This document shows, one piece after another, positions 1-8,927 of a DNA stretch of 44,988 nt. The position numbers and the translations under genes were made by a program. Within the stretch, counting starts at the first letter, position 1, and each line of letters opens with the position of its first letter. Under the pieces are notes generated by a model, which did no database searches, had not been told where the DNA came from, and saw only the letters and a list, made by a program, of their open reading frames with translations. This stretch comes from Caldatribacterium sp964426875 (lineage in GTDB: Bacteria; Atribacterota; Atribacteria; Atribacterales; Caldatribacteriaceae), in the NCBI GenBank assembly GCA_964426875.1, contig CAYRSB010000018.1, positions 1-44,988 on the forward strand. Reading direction: 5' to 3'.

Positions 1-1
1 C

Positions 2-772
2 ACAATACATTGCGATGGTCCTGACGCGTGGAGAAAAGCGGCCCGGTTGAATATTTACCATGGCGTGGATAACGTGAAGCTTGTGGCCAGTCGTGACATT
101 ATCAGTACGGGTATTGCTACTGCTCCTCAGGCAACCCTTGAGGAACTAAGGGCAGCTGCTGAAGAAGCTCACAAAATGGACAAGAGAGTTATTGTTCACG
201 CTCAGGGACATGATGCCATCATGAATGCTATCTTAGCTGGAGCTAATTCAATCGTGCATGGATTTTTTATCGACGAGGAGTGTGCCGACATGATGGCAAA
301 GAAGAACATATATTTGGAGGGCACTAACCTGTATATGAAGATGATTATCGAAAAGGGACCAGGGGATCTCCCCGACTGGATGGTGGGAAAAGCTAAGGAA
401 TGCTGGGAAGATAGGAAAAAGAATTTCAAGATGTTGCTGGAAAAGGGAGTGAAAATCTCGCTGGGTTCTGACGCGGGTGTTCCCTACATCAGACAGGGAG
501 ACAATATGCGAGAACTGGCCGTTCTTGTGGAGCTGGGTATGTCTCCAATGGATGCAATTGTTGCGGCGACAAAAACTGCAGCCGAAGCCATAGGGGTTGC
601 TGACAAGGTTGGTACCTTGGAAGAAGGAAAACTGGCCGACGTCATTATGGTGGATGGTAATCCGTTGGACGATGTTTCTGTTCTTTATGATGAAAGCAAA
701 ATAAACATGGTTATGAAGGAAGGGCAAGTAGTTATTATCAGAGGTAGAATAGAAGTAGCGCCAAAGTTGTAA
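2..772 (+). CDS. Amidohydrolase family protein, C-terminal part (5' end outside window)
   Basis: The frame is open from base 2 to the stop at 770-772, and the TTG at 47 lies inside it, so this is the C-terminal ~256 residues of a longer protein. Visible hallmarks of metal-dependent amidohydrolases of the imidazolonepropionase-like group are CDGPD near the left edge, VIVHAQG followed by SIVHG (metal-binding His strands), LGSDAG with the catalytic Asp, and the closing GTLEEGKLADVIMVDGNPL segment that completes the small beta domain. The family hydrolyses cyclic amides or dipeptide-like bonds; the substrate cannot be told. About 90 bases separate it from the sugar epimerase gene, so it may belong to a different transcription unit. 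Family is confident, function is not. Confidence 0.85.
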   Translation, partial: TIHCDGPDAWRKAARLNIYHGVDNVKLVASRDIISTGIATAPQATLEELRAAAEEAHKMDKRVIVHAQGHDAIMNAILAGANSIVHGFFIDEECADMMAKKNIYLEGTNLYMKMIIEKGPGDLPDWMVGKAKECWEDRKKNFKMLLEKGVKISLGSDAGVPYIRQGDNMRELAVLVELGMSPMDAIVAATKTAAEAIGVADKVGTLEEGKLADVIMVDGNPLDDVSVLYDESKINMVMKEGQVVIIRGRIEVAPKL

Positions 773-861
773 ATTAAGGGTTAAGGGACGTCAATTTAGC
801 TGGCTTTTTCGGCCCGTTGAGTGTATAGCGTGGTAAACTTTCAGAATTTGGGTATCTGGGG

Positions 862-1737
862 GTGTCAACATTGAAGTACGGAGCCTTCTATCACATATGG
901 TATCCTGAAGTAAAACAGGAGTATATTCTTCCCCTTCTTGCTCATCTTAGGGAGATGGGCTTTGAAGGTCTGGAAATTACTCTTACCCCTGATCTACTCG
1001 AAGAAAAGGGACTCTTGCAACTCTTGCATAAGGGAAGCGCTCATCAAGGAGTTCAATGCATTTTCTCGACCGGTCTCTCAAGCGAAACCAACATTATTTC
1101 GCCGCTGAAGGAAATCAGGCAGAAGGGCGTTGCTTATCTTAAGGCTTGTATTGACCTTGTAGCCTCTTTTGAAGGAGACATGCTTGCTGGAATACTGTAC
1201 GGACCCTGGGGTGATTTTTCTGACGCGCCCCCAACTAAGGAACAGTGGGAATGGTGTAAGGAAGGGCTCTGGGAGGTAGCAGAATACGCACAAAAATACC
1301 CTGTGTTCTTGGCTATGGAACCGGCGAACCGCTTTGAAACCTACCTTATCAACACAACTCAAGAAGCTCTTCGACTTATTCGGGAAATAAACCATCAAGC
1401 CCTTAAGCTACACTTAGACACTTTTCAAATGAATATTGAAGAGCGGGACCTAAAGGAAGCCATTCTCGATGCTGGTGACCTCCTTTTTCACTTTCATTGT
1501 TGTGCTAATCATAGAGGTATTCTTGGGGATGACCATATTGACTGGGTGGGTATCTTCCGAGCTTTAAAGAGAGTTGGTTACCAGAGGTGGCTAGTCATCG
1601 AAACGTTCACTCCGGAAATGGTTAAATTTCCTTCAGGTAAAAAAGTAGCTATCTGGAAGAAATTCGCCGATCCAGACGATATTGCTTTGCAAGGGCTTCG
1701 CTTTCTTAAAAACATCGAACAGAGTATAGTGGATTAG
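862..1737 (+). CDS. Sugar phosphate isomerase/epimerase, ketose 3-epimerase family (paralog 1)
   Basis: A 291-residue TIM-barrel protein of the D-tagatose/D-psicose 3-epimerase type. Counting from the GTG at 862, the four expected metal and catalytic residues are E153 (EPANRFE), D186 (HLDTFQMNIEE), H212 (FHFHC) and E247 (VIETFT). This spacing matches characterised ketose 3-epimerases, which use Mn2+ or Mg2+ to invert C3 of free ketoses. A TTG at 871 is an equally good or better start, because GGGGG at 857-861 lies about nine bases before it. The gene sits directly before the GntR regulator and is paralogous to the gene at 2508. A role in interconverting an imported rare ketose is inferred; the exact sugar is unknown. 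Confidence 0.85.
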   Translation: MSTLKYGAFYHIWYPEVKQEYILPLLAHLREMGFEGLEITLTPDLLEEKGLLQLLHKGSAHQGVQCIFSTGLSSETNIISPLKEIRQKGVAYLKACIDLVASFEGDMLAGILYGPWGDFSDAPPTKEQWEWCKEGLWEVAEYAQKYPVFLAMEPANRFETYLINTTQEALRLIREINHQALKLHLDTFQMNIEERDLKEAILDAGDLLFHFHCCANHRGILGDDHIDWVGIFRALKRVGYQRWLVIETFTPEMVKFPSGKKVAIWKKFADPDDIALQGLRFLKNIEQSIVD

Positions 1738-1756
1738 TATATTCGAGGAGGGAACA

Positions 1757-2503
1757 TTGGACAGGGAAGAAATGCTGGACCGAAAGACTCCTATTCCTCT
1801 CTACTATCAGCTCAAAGAGATTCTCAAGGAGCAGATTGAAGAGGGAATTTTAGCTCCTGGAAACCTCCTCCCTTCAGAGCGAGAACTCTCCGAGAAGTAT
1901 GGCATCAGTCGTCCTACAGTCCGCCAAGCCCTCAAGGAACTCGTCTATGAGGGTCTCCTCACCCGGGAGAAGGGGAAAGGAACCTTTGTGGCCAAACCCA
2001 AACTTGAGTATGGGTTCATCCAGCACTTCGTCACCTTCTATGAGGACATGGCCCAGCGAGGATACACCCTCCGTACCAGAGTCCTGCGCAAGGAAGTGCA
2101 AGAGGCTCCCAAACGGGTGGCCAAAGCACTGCAGCTCAAAGAGGGAGAGAAGATCATTTTCCTGGAACGTCTCCGTTTTGTGGAGGATGAGCCAGTGGTC
2201 TGGGTTCAAAACCACATCCCCCACCACCTCTGCCCCGGGCTTTTGGAGGAGGACCTCACCGACCGTTCTCTCTATGGACTCCTCTCGGAGAAGTACCACC
2301 TCAAGCCTCAGTGGGCAGAGGTGAGCTTAGAACCTGTAGTGGCTACAGACCTTGATTCCTCTCTCCTTGGTATCGACCCTGGGGCTCCGGTACTTCTTCT
2401 TGAGAACATCACTTATGACACTGAGAATCGACCCATTGACCTCTTCATCTCCCGTTTCCGGGGGGATAAGGGAAGAGTCAGAGTGAGGGTTTTGAGGAGC
2501 TGA
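1757..2503 (+). CDS. GntR-family transcriptional regulator with UTRA ligand-binding domain
   Basis: 248 residues. The N-terminal winged helix-turn-helix spans about residues 12-78 and shows the GntR pattern PLYYQLKEIL, LPSERELSEKYGISRPTVRQ and GKGTFV. The rest is a UTRA/HutC-type effector domain (about 95-245) with the typical GEKIIFLERLR and closing RFRGDKGR strands. Start is TTG 1757, preceded by GAGGAGGG at 1745-1752. It lies between two epimerase genes at the head of a sugar ABC transporter operon, so it probably represses this locus until a sugar or sugar phosphate binds. I could not identify an operator. Family assignment is secure; ligand and targets are inferred from position. Confidence 0.93.
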   Translation: MDREEMLDRKTPIPLYYQLKEILKEQIEEGILAPGNLLPSERELSEKYGISRPTVRQALKELVYEGLLTREKGKGTFVAKPKLEYGFIQHFVTFYEDMAQRGYTLRTRVLRKEVQEAPKRVAKALQLKEGEKIIFLERLRFVEDEPVVWVQNHIPHHLCPGLLEEDLTDRSLYGLLSEKYHLKPQWAEVSLEPVVATDLDSSLLGIDPGAPVLLLENITYDTENRPIDLFISRFRGDKGRVRVRVLRS

Positions 2504-2507
2504 AGGT

Positions 2508-3371
2508 ATGGGGCAGTTGCAGTATGCCGTCCACGCCTACGCGTGGACATCAAAATGGACCAGAGGCTCTCTTTGCCTTCTTGAAAAGGCCAAGAATATG
2601 GGGTTTGATGCCATTGAGATTCCCCTTATGGACCTTGAAGGTGTCGACTCTCTTTCCATTCGAGAAGAAGCACAAAAGCTACACCTCAAGGTTGTCACCT
2701 CTACGGTGCTCTCTGAAGCAGCAGACGTCTCTTCTCCAGATAGAGATATCTGGTGCAGGGGGCTTCGGTATCTTGAGAAGTGCGTAGAGGTATCGGTGGA
2801 GATGGGGGCCTTGAGTTTTTCCGGTGTGCTCTATTCGGCTTTGGGAAAGCGGATCTCCACCTTCCCCGGCCCCGAATACTTAGAACGTGCTGCCGAGGCC
2901 CTCAAGAGGGTAGCCCAAAGGGCTCGAGCTTTGGGGCTTGTTATTGGTATCGAGCCGGTGAACCGCTACGAAACGTTTCTCATCAATACCTGTGAGCAGG
3001 CCCTAAGGCTCCTGGAGATGATTGGGGAGGATAACGTAAAGATTCACCTCGATGCATACCATATGAATATCGAGGAGAACGATTTTTACACGCCAACAAA
3101 GAAGGCACTTCCTTACCTCTGCCATTACCATCTGAGCGAGAGTCACAGAGGCATCCCCGGTACCGGAACGGTGGACTGGGATGGCATCTTTCGGGCTCTG
3201 GCCGAGGGAAACTACCAAGGAATGGTGGGCATGGAGTCGTTCACCGAGATTTCAGACTCCATGAGGGCAGGAACCTGCGTTTGGCGAAAGATGGCTCCTT
3301 CGAGTGATGTGTTACTCCGGGAAGGACTGGCGTTTTTGAAGAACCTTGAAAGGAAGCATTTTGCCCTCTGA
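2508..3371 (+). CDS. Sugar phosphate isomerase/epimerase, ketose 3-epimerase family (paralog 2)
   Basis: 287 residues, same family as the gene at 862. The metal/catalytic set is E149 (GIEPVNRYE), D182 (HLDAYHMNIEE), H208 (CHYHLSE) and E243 (GMESFT), and the PGTGTVDWDGIF segment that follows H208 is characteristic. These enzymes epimerise ketoses at C3 with a divalent metal. The gene begins four bases after the regulator stop, so the two are co-transcribed. Two diverged paralogs in one operon suggest either two substrates or consecutive epimerisations. A 9-bp inverted repeat (3359-3367 with 3373-3381) straddles the stop codon. It has no U-tract downstream, so it is more likely an RNA stability or processing hairpin than a terminator. 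Confidence 0.88.
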   Translation: MGQLQYAVHAYAWTSKWTRGSLCLLEKAKNMGFDAIEIPLMDLEGVDSLSIREEAQKLHLKVVTSTVLSEAADVSSPDRDIWCRGLRYLEKCVEVSVEMGALSFSGVLYSALGKRISTFPGPEYLERAAEALKRVAQRARALGLVIGIEPVNRYETFLINTCEQALRLLEMIGEDNVKIHLDAYHMNIEENDFYTPTKKALPYLCHYHLSESHRGIPGTGTVDWDGIFRALAEGNYQGMVGMESFTEISDSMRAGTCVWRKMAPSSDVLLREGLAFLKNLERKHFAL

Positions 3372-3407
3372 AAGGGCAAAAATACTACTACAAGGGAGGT
3401 TGGAGGT

Positions 3408-4538
3408 ATGAAGAAGTGGCTCGGTGTGTTCGTCACCCTTGTGTTGGTTCTTGGTCTTTTCAGCATGGCTTGGGGCAAGGATATTCCCAAAATCACCATT
3501 GGGTGGACGCCACCCGATATCACCGGGGTCTTCAAGACTGCCACGGATTTCTTCGAGAAAGGAGCAGAGGACGCTCGTAATCACGGCATCAATGTGGAAA
3601 TCATAACCCGTGCTCCAGCGGCTCACACAGCCTTTGCCGACCAGATAGCCATCATCGAAGATTTCATCCAGCGGAGGGTCAACGTCATCGCTATTTCTCC
3701 AATTGAGGTTGAAGTCGTGAAACCGGCTCTTCAAGAAGCAAAGAAAGCAGGCATTCCGGTCATTGTGGTAAATCTCCTTGAGCCGATTGAAGGTGTGGAT
3801 GTAGACTGCTATATTGGTTTTGACAACACCGTGGCGGGGACAATCTCGGCTTATGCTGTAGTGGACTACTTTGGTGGACCGGGGGTCCTCGGTGAAGGAG
3901 AGAAAGTGGAGGTATCTCCGGAGACTTTCCTTGACCTGGCCTTCTGGGAGAATCTCTATACCAAAGAAGTTATCGAAGGGCTCAAGGATAAGATCAAGGT
4001 TACCGGTGCTATCATTGAAGGAATTGCGGGAGGGTTCTTCTCGACGGCAAGACTTCGTGGTTTCCATGCAGTCGTCGACCAGTTCCCAGGAATCAAAATC
4101 GTAACCACGCTTCCAGCAGACTGGAACAGAGAAAAGGGTATCAAGGTTACCGAGGATATCCTTTCGGCCAATCCGCAAGGGACGCTTGATTTCATCTGGG
4201 CGGCTTCAAATGAAATGGGTCTTGGGGCCATGCTCACCTGTGAGCGGCTGGGGCGGACTGAGGTCAAGGTCTTTACCAACGACGGAACACCCGAATCAGT
4301 AGAGAGAATTCGTGAAGGGCGGCTCATTGCCGAAACATGGCACGGCTTCCCCGAGTGGGGTTGGTATGGAACAAAGTACGCCGTCATGCTTGCTTTGGGT
4401 CTTAAGGACCAGGTGCCGCAATTTGTGGACATCCGTCCGAGAACCGAGTGGCAGGGTAACGCCGATATGTTCTATCCCAATCCATACCTTGAGCCCATCG
4501 ACTGGGAGGCTATCAAAAAGGCATACCTTGAGAAATGA
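3408..4538 (+). CDS. Sugar ABC transporter substrate-binding protein (RbsB/type I periplasmic binding protein-like)
   Basis: 376 residues with an N-terminal signal peptide: MKK, then a hydrophobic run to about residue 22, then a likely cleavage after AWG. There is no lipobox cysteine, so the protein should be soluble in a periplasm. The mature part has the two-lobed type I binding-protein pattern: IGWTPPD, repeated beta-alpha units, QRRVNVIAISP and AGIPVIVVN in the first lobe, and IKVFTNDGT and WYGTKYAVMLA in the second. A strong ribosome site (GGGAGG/GGAGGT, 3395-3407) precedes the ATG. It is followed by an intrinsic terminator and then the rest of the transporter, the usual arrangement for producing the binding protein in excess. 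It delivers a sugar to the permease at 6864; the ligand is unknown. Confidence 0.92.
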   Translation: MKKWLGVFVTLVLVLGLFSMAWGKDIPKITIGWTPPDITGVFKTATDFFEKGAEDARNHGINVEIITRAPAAHTAFADQIAIIEDFIQRRVNVIAISPIEVEVVKPALQEAKKAGIPVIVVNLLEPIEGVDVDCYIGFDNTVAGTISAYAVVDYFGGPGVLGEGEKVEVSPETFLDLAFWENLYTKEVIEGLKDKIKVTGAIIEGIAGGFFSTARLRGFHAVVDQFPGIKIVTTLPADWNREKGIKVTEDILSANPQGTLDFIWAASNEMGLGAMLTCERLGRTEVKVFTNDGTPESVERIREGRLIAETWHGFPEWGWYGTKYAVMLALGLKDQVPQFVDIRPRTEWQGNADMFYPNPYLEPIDWEAIKKAYLEK

Positions 4539-4543
4539 GGTCT

Positions 4544-4568
4544 GGGCCCCTGCGGGGGCCCTTTTTTT
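4544..4568 (+). terminator. Intrinsic terminator/attenuator after the binding-protein gene
   Basis: A 7-bp all-GC stem (4544-4550 with 4555-4561, loop TGCG) is followed by seven T residues (4562-4568), six bases after the binding-protein stop. The next gene starts 17 bases downstream with no visible new promoter, so this probably acts as a partial terminator that sets a high ratio of binding protein to downstream enzymes. Confidence 0.85.
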
Positions 4569-4585
4569 GAAAGGAGTGGAGATAC

Positions 4586-5353
4586 TTGGACCTTGGGTTT
4601 TCTGGAAAAGTGGCCATAGTGACTGGTGGAGGAGCAGGAATCGGTGCAGCTACGGTAAGACTCTTTGCCCAGGAAGGAGCAAAGGTTGTTATTGCCGATG
4701 TGGATCCCCAAAGGAGCAAGACCCTTGAGGAAGAACTCAAGAGTCAGGGACTGGTGACAGAGTTTGTGGAAACCGACGTCTCCAGAAGAGAAAGTGTTGA
4801 GCAGATGATTGCGAAAACTCTCGAACTTTTTGGAAAAATCGACATTTTGGTGAACAATGCTGGAGTGTACCTCAAAGGCAATGCCCTGGCCTTTACTGAG
4901 GAAGATTTTCGGCGCATAATAGACATTAACGTGAGGGGGGTGCTCCTCTGTACCCAGAGTGTGGGAAGGCACATGGTGGAGCAAAGGAATGGAGTCATCG
5001 TCAATGTGGCCTCGGAGGCAGGGCTTGTGGCCATACCAAACCAGATGCTCTATAACCTCACTAAGGCTGCAGTCATTTCCATCACCAAAAGCTGTGCGGT
5101 TGATTTTGCCGACCATGGGGTACGGGTGAACTGTGTGTGTCCTGGGACTACCTACACGCCTCTTGTGGAGGAGGCTCTCAAGAAAGAAAAAGATCCGGAG
5201 CGTGCACGGAAAAGTCTTGAAGAAACGCGGCCTCTTAAGAGACTCGGAAAGCCTGGGGAAATTGCAGCGGCCATTCTTTTTCTTGCTTCCCCTCTTGTAG
5301 GGTATGCAACTGGTGCGGTGTTGAGCGTTGACGGAGGGTATACCGTATGGTAG
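4586..5353 (+). CDS. SDR-family NAD(P)-dependent oxidoreductase
   Basis: 255 residues, classical short-chain dehydrogenase/reductase length. The Rossmann motif TGGGAGIG is at residues 13-20, NNAG at 90-93, and the catalytic Ser143, Tyr156 and Lys160 (YNLTK) are all present. It ends with the usual GAVLSVDGGYTVW. An acidic residue after beta-2 (VIADVD) favours NAD over NADP. Start is TTG 4586 with AGGAG at 4572-4576. Its last bases overlap the ATPase gene. In this operon it most likely oxidises or reduces a polyol or sugar at a secondary alcohol, giving the ketose handled by the epimerases; that pairing is inference. Confidence 0.92.
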   Translation: MDLGFSGKVAIVTGGGAGIGAATVRLFAQEGAKVVIADVDPQRSKTLEEELKSQGLVTEFVETDVSRRESVEQMIAKTLELFGKIDILVNNAGVYLKGNALAFTEEDFRRIIDINVRGVLLCTQSVGRHMVEQRNGVIVNVASEAGLVAIPNQMLYNLTKAAVISITKSCAVDFADHGVRVNCVCPGTTYTPLVEEALKKEKDPERARKSLEETRPLKRLGKPGEIAAAILFLASPLVGYATGAVLSVDGGYTVW

Positions 5354-6849
5354 GGACAGGTGTCCCCATTCTTGAGGTACATAGTGTCAGTAAGTCCTTC
5401 CCCGGGGTTAAGGCTTTGGACGATGTGAGTATGGACGTTTTCCCCGGGGAGGTCCACGCCCTTTTGGGGGAAAACGGTGCGGGGAAGAGTACGTTGATGA
5501 AGATTATCAGTGGCATTATTCCCAAAGATACAGGAGATATTCTCCTTGATGGGAAACCGGTGTACTTCCTATCCCCTCGGGATGCCCTCAATGCCGGAGT
5601 TGTTCTTGTGCAGCAGGAGCTTTCCCTGGTTCCGTATCTCAGCGTGGCAGAGAACGTCTTTTTGGGAAGATGGCCGAGAAGAAGTATTCAGGTCGATTGG
5701 AACACCGTGTTCTATGAGACTCAAAAGCTTCTCGAGCGCTTTGGTATTGAGGAATCACCTAAGACCCCTGTTGGTTCTCTCAGCGTGGCAGGGCAACAAA
5801 TGGTGGAAATCTTAAAGGCGGTGAGCCGACCCAATCTCCGTATCCTTCTTCTCGATGAACCGACCTCGGCTTTGAGTGAAGAGGAAGTCAACCGCCTCTT
5901 CGAATTGGTTTTCGAAATTAAAAAGACTGGCATCGGCGTCATTTTCATTTCTCATAAGTTAGGAGAGGCGTTGCGTATCGCTGATCGGGTTACTGTACTG
6001 CGAGATGGTCGCAAGATTATCACCGAGGAAGCTCGAAGGCTCGACGAGCGAGTCCTCTTCTACCATCTTACCGGAAAGGCTGTAGAGTCTCTGGAGACGA
6101 CTCACGAGATTGATGTAACGGAGAAAGCACTCATGCTCTCCCTGGAAAATTTCGGGGTAGGAGACTTTGTCAAAGACGTGAACCTCAAGGTCCACAAGGG
6201 TGAGATCTTTGTGCTCTTTGGCCTTGTGGGTTCGGGGAGGACCACGCTGGCTCGGGGCCTTTTCGGTCTTGAGCGGGCACAGGGTAAAATTCTCCTTGAG
6301 GGCCGAGCCATTCAACCCAAAAGCCCTAAGGAGGCCATTGCATTGGGTATTGGTTGTCTTCCAGAGGACCGGCGAAATGCTCTGGTATACGAGCTTCCTG
6401 TTTTTGCCAATATTACTCTGGCCATCCTCGCTCTTGTTTCACGTTGGGGAATTCTGCGTATCCGGGAAGAAATGGCTCTTTCAGAGGATTTTGTTCGTTC
6501 TCTGCGGATTAAGACTCCCAACGTCCTGCGGGCTGTCTTATACTTGAGTGGGGGGAACCAGCAAAAGGTGCTTCTGGCTCGCTGGCTGGCCAGAAAACCC
6601 AGACTCCTCATTATGGATGAGCCCACAAGGGGTATTGACGTGGGGACGAAGTTCGAGATACGCGAGATGGTGCGCCAGCTTGCCCACCAGGGATTAACGA
6701 TTATCTACATCACTTCGGAACCGGTCGAGGCTCTCGAGGTTGCCGATCGAATCGCAGTCATGAGAAATGGACGAATTGTGCGAGTCTTTGAGAGCACGAA
6801 GAATGTTGACAAGACTCTGCTTCTTGCTGTGGCAAGCGGGGTTTCTTGA
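5347..6849 (+). CDS. Sugar ABC transporter ATP-binding protein, double-domain (RbsA/MglA/XylG type)
   Basis: 500 residues with two fused ABC domains, the arrangement of ribose/galactose/xylose-type importers. Domain 1 has Walker A GENGAGKST at 41-49, a divergent signature (LSVAGQQM) and Walker B LLLDEPTSALS. Domain 2 has the degenerate P-loop GLVGSGRTT (292-300, Arg where Lys is usual), a clear LSGGNQQK signature and LLIMDEPTRGIDVG. A divergent second P-loop is normal for this family. The ATG overlaps the SDR stop region by seven bases and the gene runs into the permease, so translation is probably coupled. It powers import of the sugar bound by the protein at 3408. Confidence 0.95.
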   Translation: MVGTGVPILEVHSVSKSFPGVKALDDVSMDVFPGEVHALLGENGAGKSTLMKIISGIIPKDTGDILLDGKPVYFLSPRDALNAGVVLVQQELSLVPYLSVAENVFLGRWPRRSIQVDWNTVFYETQKLLERFGIEESPKTPVGSLSVAGQQMVEILKAVSRPNLRILLLDEPTSALSEEEVNRLFELVFEIKKTGIGVIFISHKLGEALRIADRVTVLRDGRKIITEEARRLDERVLFYHLTGKAVESLETTHEIDVTEKALMLSLENFGVGDFVKDVNLKVHKGEIFVLFGLVGSGRTTLARGLFGLERAQGKILLEGRAIQPKSPKEAIALGIGCLPEDRRNALVYELPVFANITLAILALVSRWGILRIREEMALSEDFVRSLRIKTPNVLRAVLYLSGGNQQKVLLARWLARKPRLLIMDEPTRGIDVGTKFEIREMVRQLAHQGLTIIYITSEPVEALEVADRIAVMRNGRIVRVFESTKNVDKTLLLAVASGVS

Positions 6850-6863
6850 GGGGGTGTTGTGGT

Positions 6864-7886
6864 TTGTCTCGGAATAAGGTGATGCCTCTTTCTCAGGAGG
6901 AAGGAAACATATCTCAAGTCTTTGTAAGTCTCCTTTTACGAGGCGGCTCTCTCGTTGGTCTTATTGCTTTGAGCGCAGCTTTTGCCATCCTCTCCCCGTA
7001 CTTTTTCACTCTGAGTAACTGGTTGAATATCTTCCGTCAGGTTGCGGTAGTTCTCATTGTGGCCTCGGCTCAGACCATGGTTATTATTGCTGCGGGAATT
7101 GACCTCTCGGTGGGTCCTTTGCTCGCTCTGGGTGGGTGTCTTGCAGCAGTGGCCATGAGTTACTGGGGATGGCCTTTTCTGAGCGGAGCGTTGCTTGGGG
7201 TTTTCTTTGCCACCATGGCCGGCTTTGCCAATGGTGTCATCATTGCCAAGGGTAAGATTCCCGACTTTATAGCTACCCTGGGCATGCTTGGAGCGGTTCG
7301 AGGGATTGCCCTTCTCATAACTGGGGGGCTTCCGGTACCGTCCCACTTTACGGCCACAAAGCTCGCCGGGTACCTGCCCGAGAGCATCGTCTGGTTGGGA
7401 AGTGGTCACATTGGAGGTGTTCCTGTACCTATGGTGTTTGCCCTTTTCGTTGTCGTCCTCACCTGGTTCATTCTGAACCGGACGACTTTTGGTCGTTCCC
7501 TTTTTGCGGTGGGGGGCAACCGGGAAGCTGCCCGGGCGGCGGGCATTAACGTGGACCGAGTAAAGATTTTGGTCTACGGAGTTTCCGGACTCTACTGTGG
7601 GCTGGCAGGTCTTGTTCTTGTGGGACGAATGAACTCGGCCAATGCTCTCATGGCCGAGGGAATAGAGCTCCAGACTATTGCTGCTGTGGTGATTGGCGGA
7701 ACGAACCTCTTTGGCGGCAAGGGATCGGTTTTTGGAACGCTCATCGGGGCAATCCTCATGGGGGTTCTGGCCAACGGTTTGAACCTCCTGAACGTTGAGC
7801 CCTTCTGGCAGAGGGTGGTCAACGGTCTTCTCATCGTAGCGGTAGTGGTCTTTGACCAGTGGCGACGGAGAATTATGAGGGATTAA
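6864..7886 (+). CDS. Sugar ABC transporter permease (RbsC-like)
   Basis: About 340 residues, strongly hydrophobic, with roughly eight to ten membrane segments and the RbsC-type signatures IIAAGIDLSVGPLLALGG, GRSLFAVGGNREAARAAGI and GGTNLFGGKGSVFGTLIGA. The frame is open from a TTG at 6846 overlapping the ATPase stop. However, GAGGGGG at 6848-6854 sits nine bases before the TTG at 6864, so I place the start at 6864. It forms the transmembrane channel with the double-ABC protein upstream. Only one permease gene is present, so it probably works as a homodimer, as in ribose importers. Confidence 0.94.
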   Translation: MSRNKVMPLSQEEGNISQVFVSLLLRGGSLVGLIALSAAFAILSPYFFTLSNWLNIFRQVAVVLIVASAQTMVIIAAGIDLSVGPLLALGGCLAAVAMSYWGWPFLSGALLGVFFATMAGFANGVIIAKGKIPDFIATLGMLGAVRGIALLITGGLPVPSHFTATKLAGYLPESIVWLGSGHIGGVPVPMVFALFVVVLTWFILNRTTFGRSLFAVGGNREAARAAGINVDRVKILVYGVSGLYCGLAGLVLVGRMNSANALMAEGIELQTIAAVVIGGTNLFGGKGSVFGTLIGAILMGVLANGLNLLNVEPFWQRVVNGLLIVAVVVFDQWRRRIMRD

Positions 7887-7905
7887 GGATATGGAGGGAA
7901 AGGAA

Positions 7906-8925
7906 ATGCCCGAGGTCAAATTTGTTCTTGTCGGAGCAGGACGAGCAGGAATGGTGCATGGAAAAAACCTCGTCCACTATATTCCCGAGGGGGAGCTCAG
8001 AGCAGTTGTGGATGTGGATGCAGAAAGGGCGAGAAGGGCCGGTGAAGAACTCGGTGTTCGTTACTATACCTCTTTTGAGGAGGCCCTCGAAAAAGAAGAC
8101 CTTGATGCGGTTTGCATTGGCTCTTTGACCTTTACCCATCGGGAGATTGTGGAGAAAGCGGCACAGGCCAAGAAACATATTTTCTGTGAAAAGCCCCTGG
8201 CCCAAAACCTCAGGGAGGCCCTGGCTATAAAGAGTGCGGTGGAGAAAGCCGGGGTGAAGTTCCAGATTGGCTTTATGCGCCGGTATGATCCCGAAATCCG
8301 TCGAGCCTGGGAGATGGTACAGGAAGGATTGGTGGGAGACCTTGTCCTGGTGAAGTCCACGGGGAGAGGACCAGGCCTTCCTCCGGCCTGGATTTGGGAT
8401 AGGGCAAAAAGTGGGGGAATGCTTGCCGAAGTCTCTTCTCACGATGTGGACACGGTGTTGTGGTTCGCCCAAAGGAAGCCACAGAGGGTCTTCATGGAAG
8501 CTAAAAACTTTAAGTCCCCGGAAGCCCGGAAAGACTTCCCCGATTTCTACGATCACTATCTCCTTACGATGGCCTTTGAGGATGGACCTTTTGGGGTTAT
8601 TGATGGAGGTTGCCCAGTAGGATACGCTTACGATGCCCGGTTGGAGATTTTGGGGACAAAGGGAATGATTCGGGTGGGAGAAACGGAAGGAAGAGGTCCT
8701 GTTTTCTATACTCTGGAGAAAAAAGCTGTTCAGGATACCCATGCAGGGTGGGCATTGCGTTTTAAGGAGGGTTACCTTGAAGAACTCAAAGCCTTCATTC
8801 GCTGTGTGGTGTCTGAAGAAAATCCCGTTCCCTCGGTTGTGGATGGATTGAGGGTGGTACGAATCGTGGAAGCGGCGCATGCTTCGCTCTCTCTGGGTAG
8901 GCCCGTGACGATTGAGGAGTGGTGA
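7906..8925 (+). CDS. Gfo/Idh/MocA-family oxidoreductase
   Basis: About 339 residues. The N-terminal Rossmann half starts FVLVGAGRAGMVH and includes the EKP motif (FCEKPLAQNL) with the family's catalytic lysine. The C-terminal half carries GGMLAEVSSHDVDTVLWF, the segment expected to hold the active-site Asp/His. Related enzymes are inositol 2-dehydrogenases and other NAD(P)-linked cyclitol or sugar dehydrogenases. ATG 7891 is in frame, but GGAGGGA at 7893-7899 lies six bases before ATG 7906, which I take as the start. It is flanked by the permease and an FGGY kinase, so it probably oxidises the imported sugar or polyol. Substrate not identifiable. Confidence 0.92.
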   Translation: MPEVKFVLVGAGRAGMVHGKNLVHYIPEGELRAVVDVDAERARRAGEELGVRYYTSFEEALEKEDLDAVCIGSLTFTHREIVEKAAQAKKHIFCEKPLAQNLREALAIKSAVEKAGVKFQIGFMRRYDPEIRRAWEMVQEGLVGDLVLVKSTGRGPGLPPAWIWDRAKSGGMLAEVSSHDVDTVLWFAQRKPQRVFMEAKNFKSPEARKDFPDFYDHYLLTMAFEDGPFGVIDGGCPVGYAYDARLEILGTKGMIRVGETEGRGPVFYTLEKKAVQDTHAGWALRFKEGYLEELKAFIRCVVSEENPVPSVVDGLRVVRIVEAAHASLSLGRPVTIEEW

Positions 8926-8927
8926 GG

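Noticed and set aside
3359..3381. 9-bp inverted repeat at the end of the second epimerase gene as a terminator
   Set aside because: It overlaps the stop codon and is followed by A residues and not T on the plus strand, so it does not fit an intrinsic terminator.
6936..7919. 327-codon minus-strand frame antisense to the permease gene
   Set aside because: Shadow of a hydrophobic membrane protein gene; no motif and no ribosome site.
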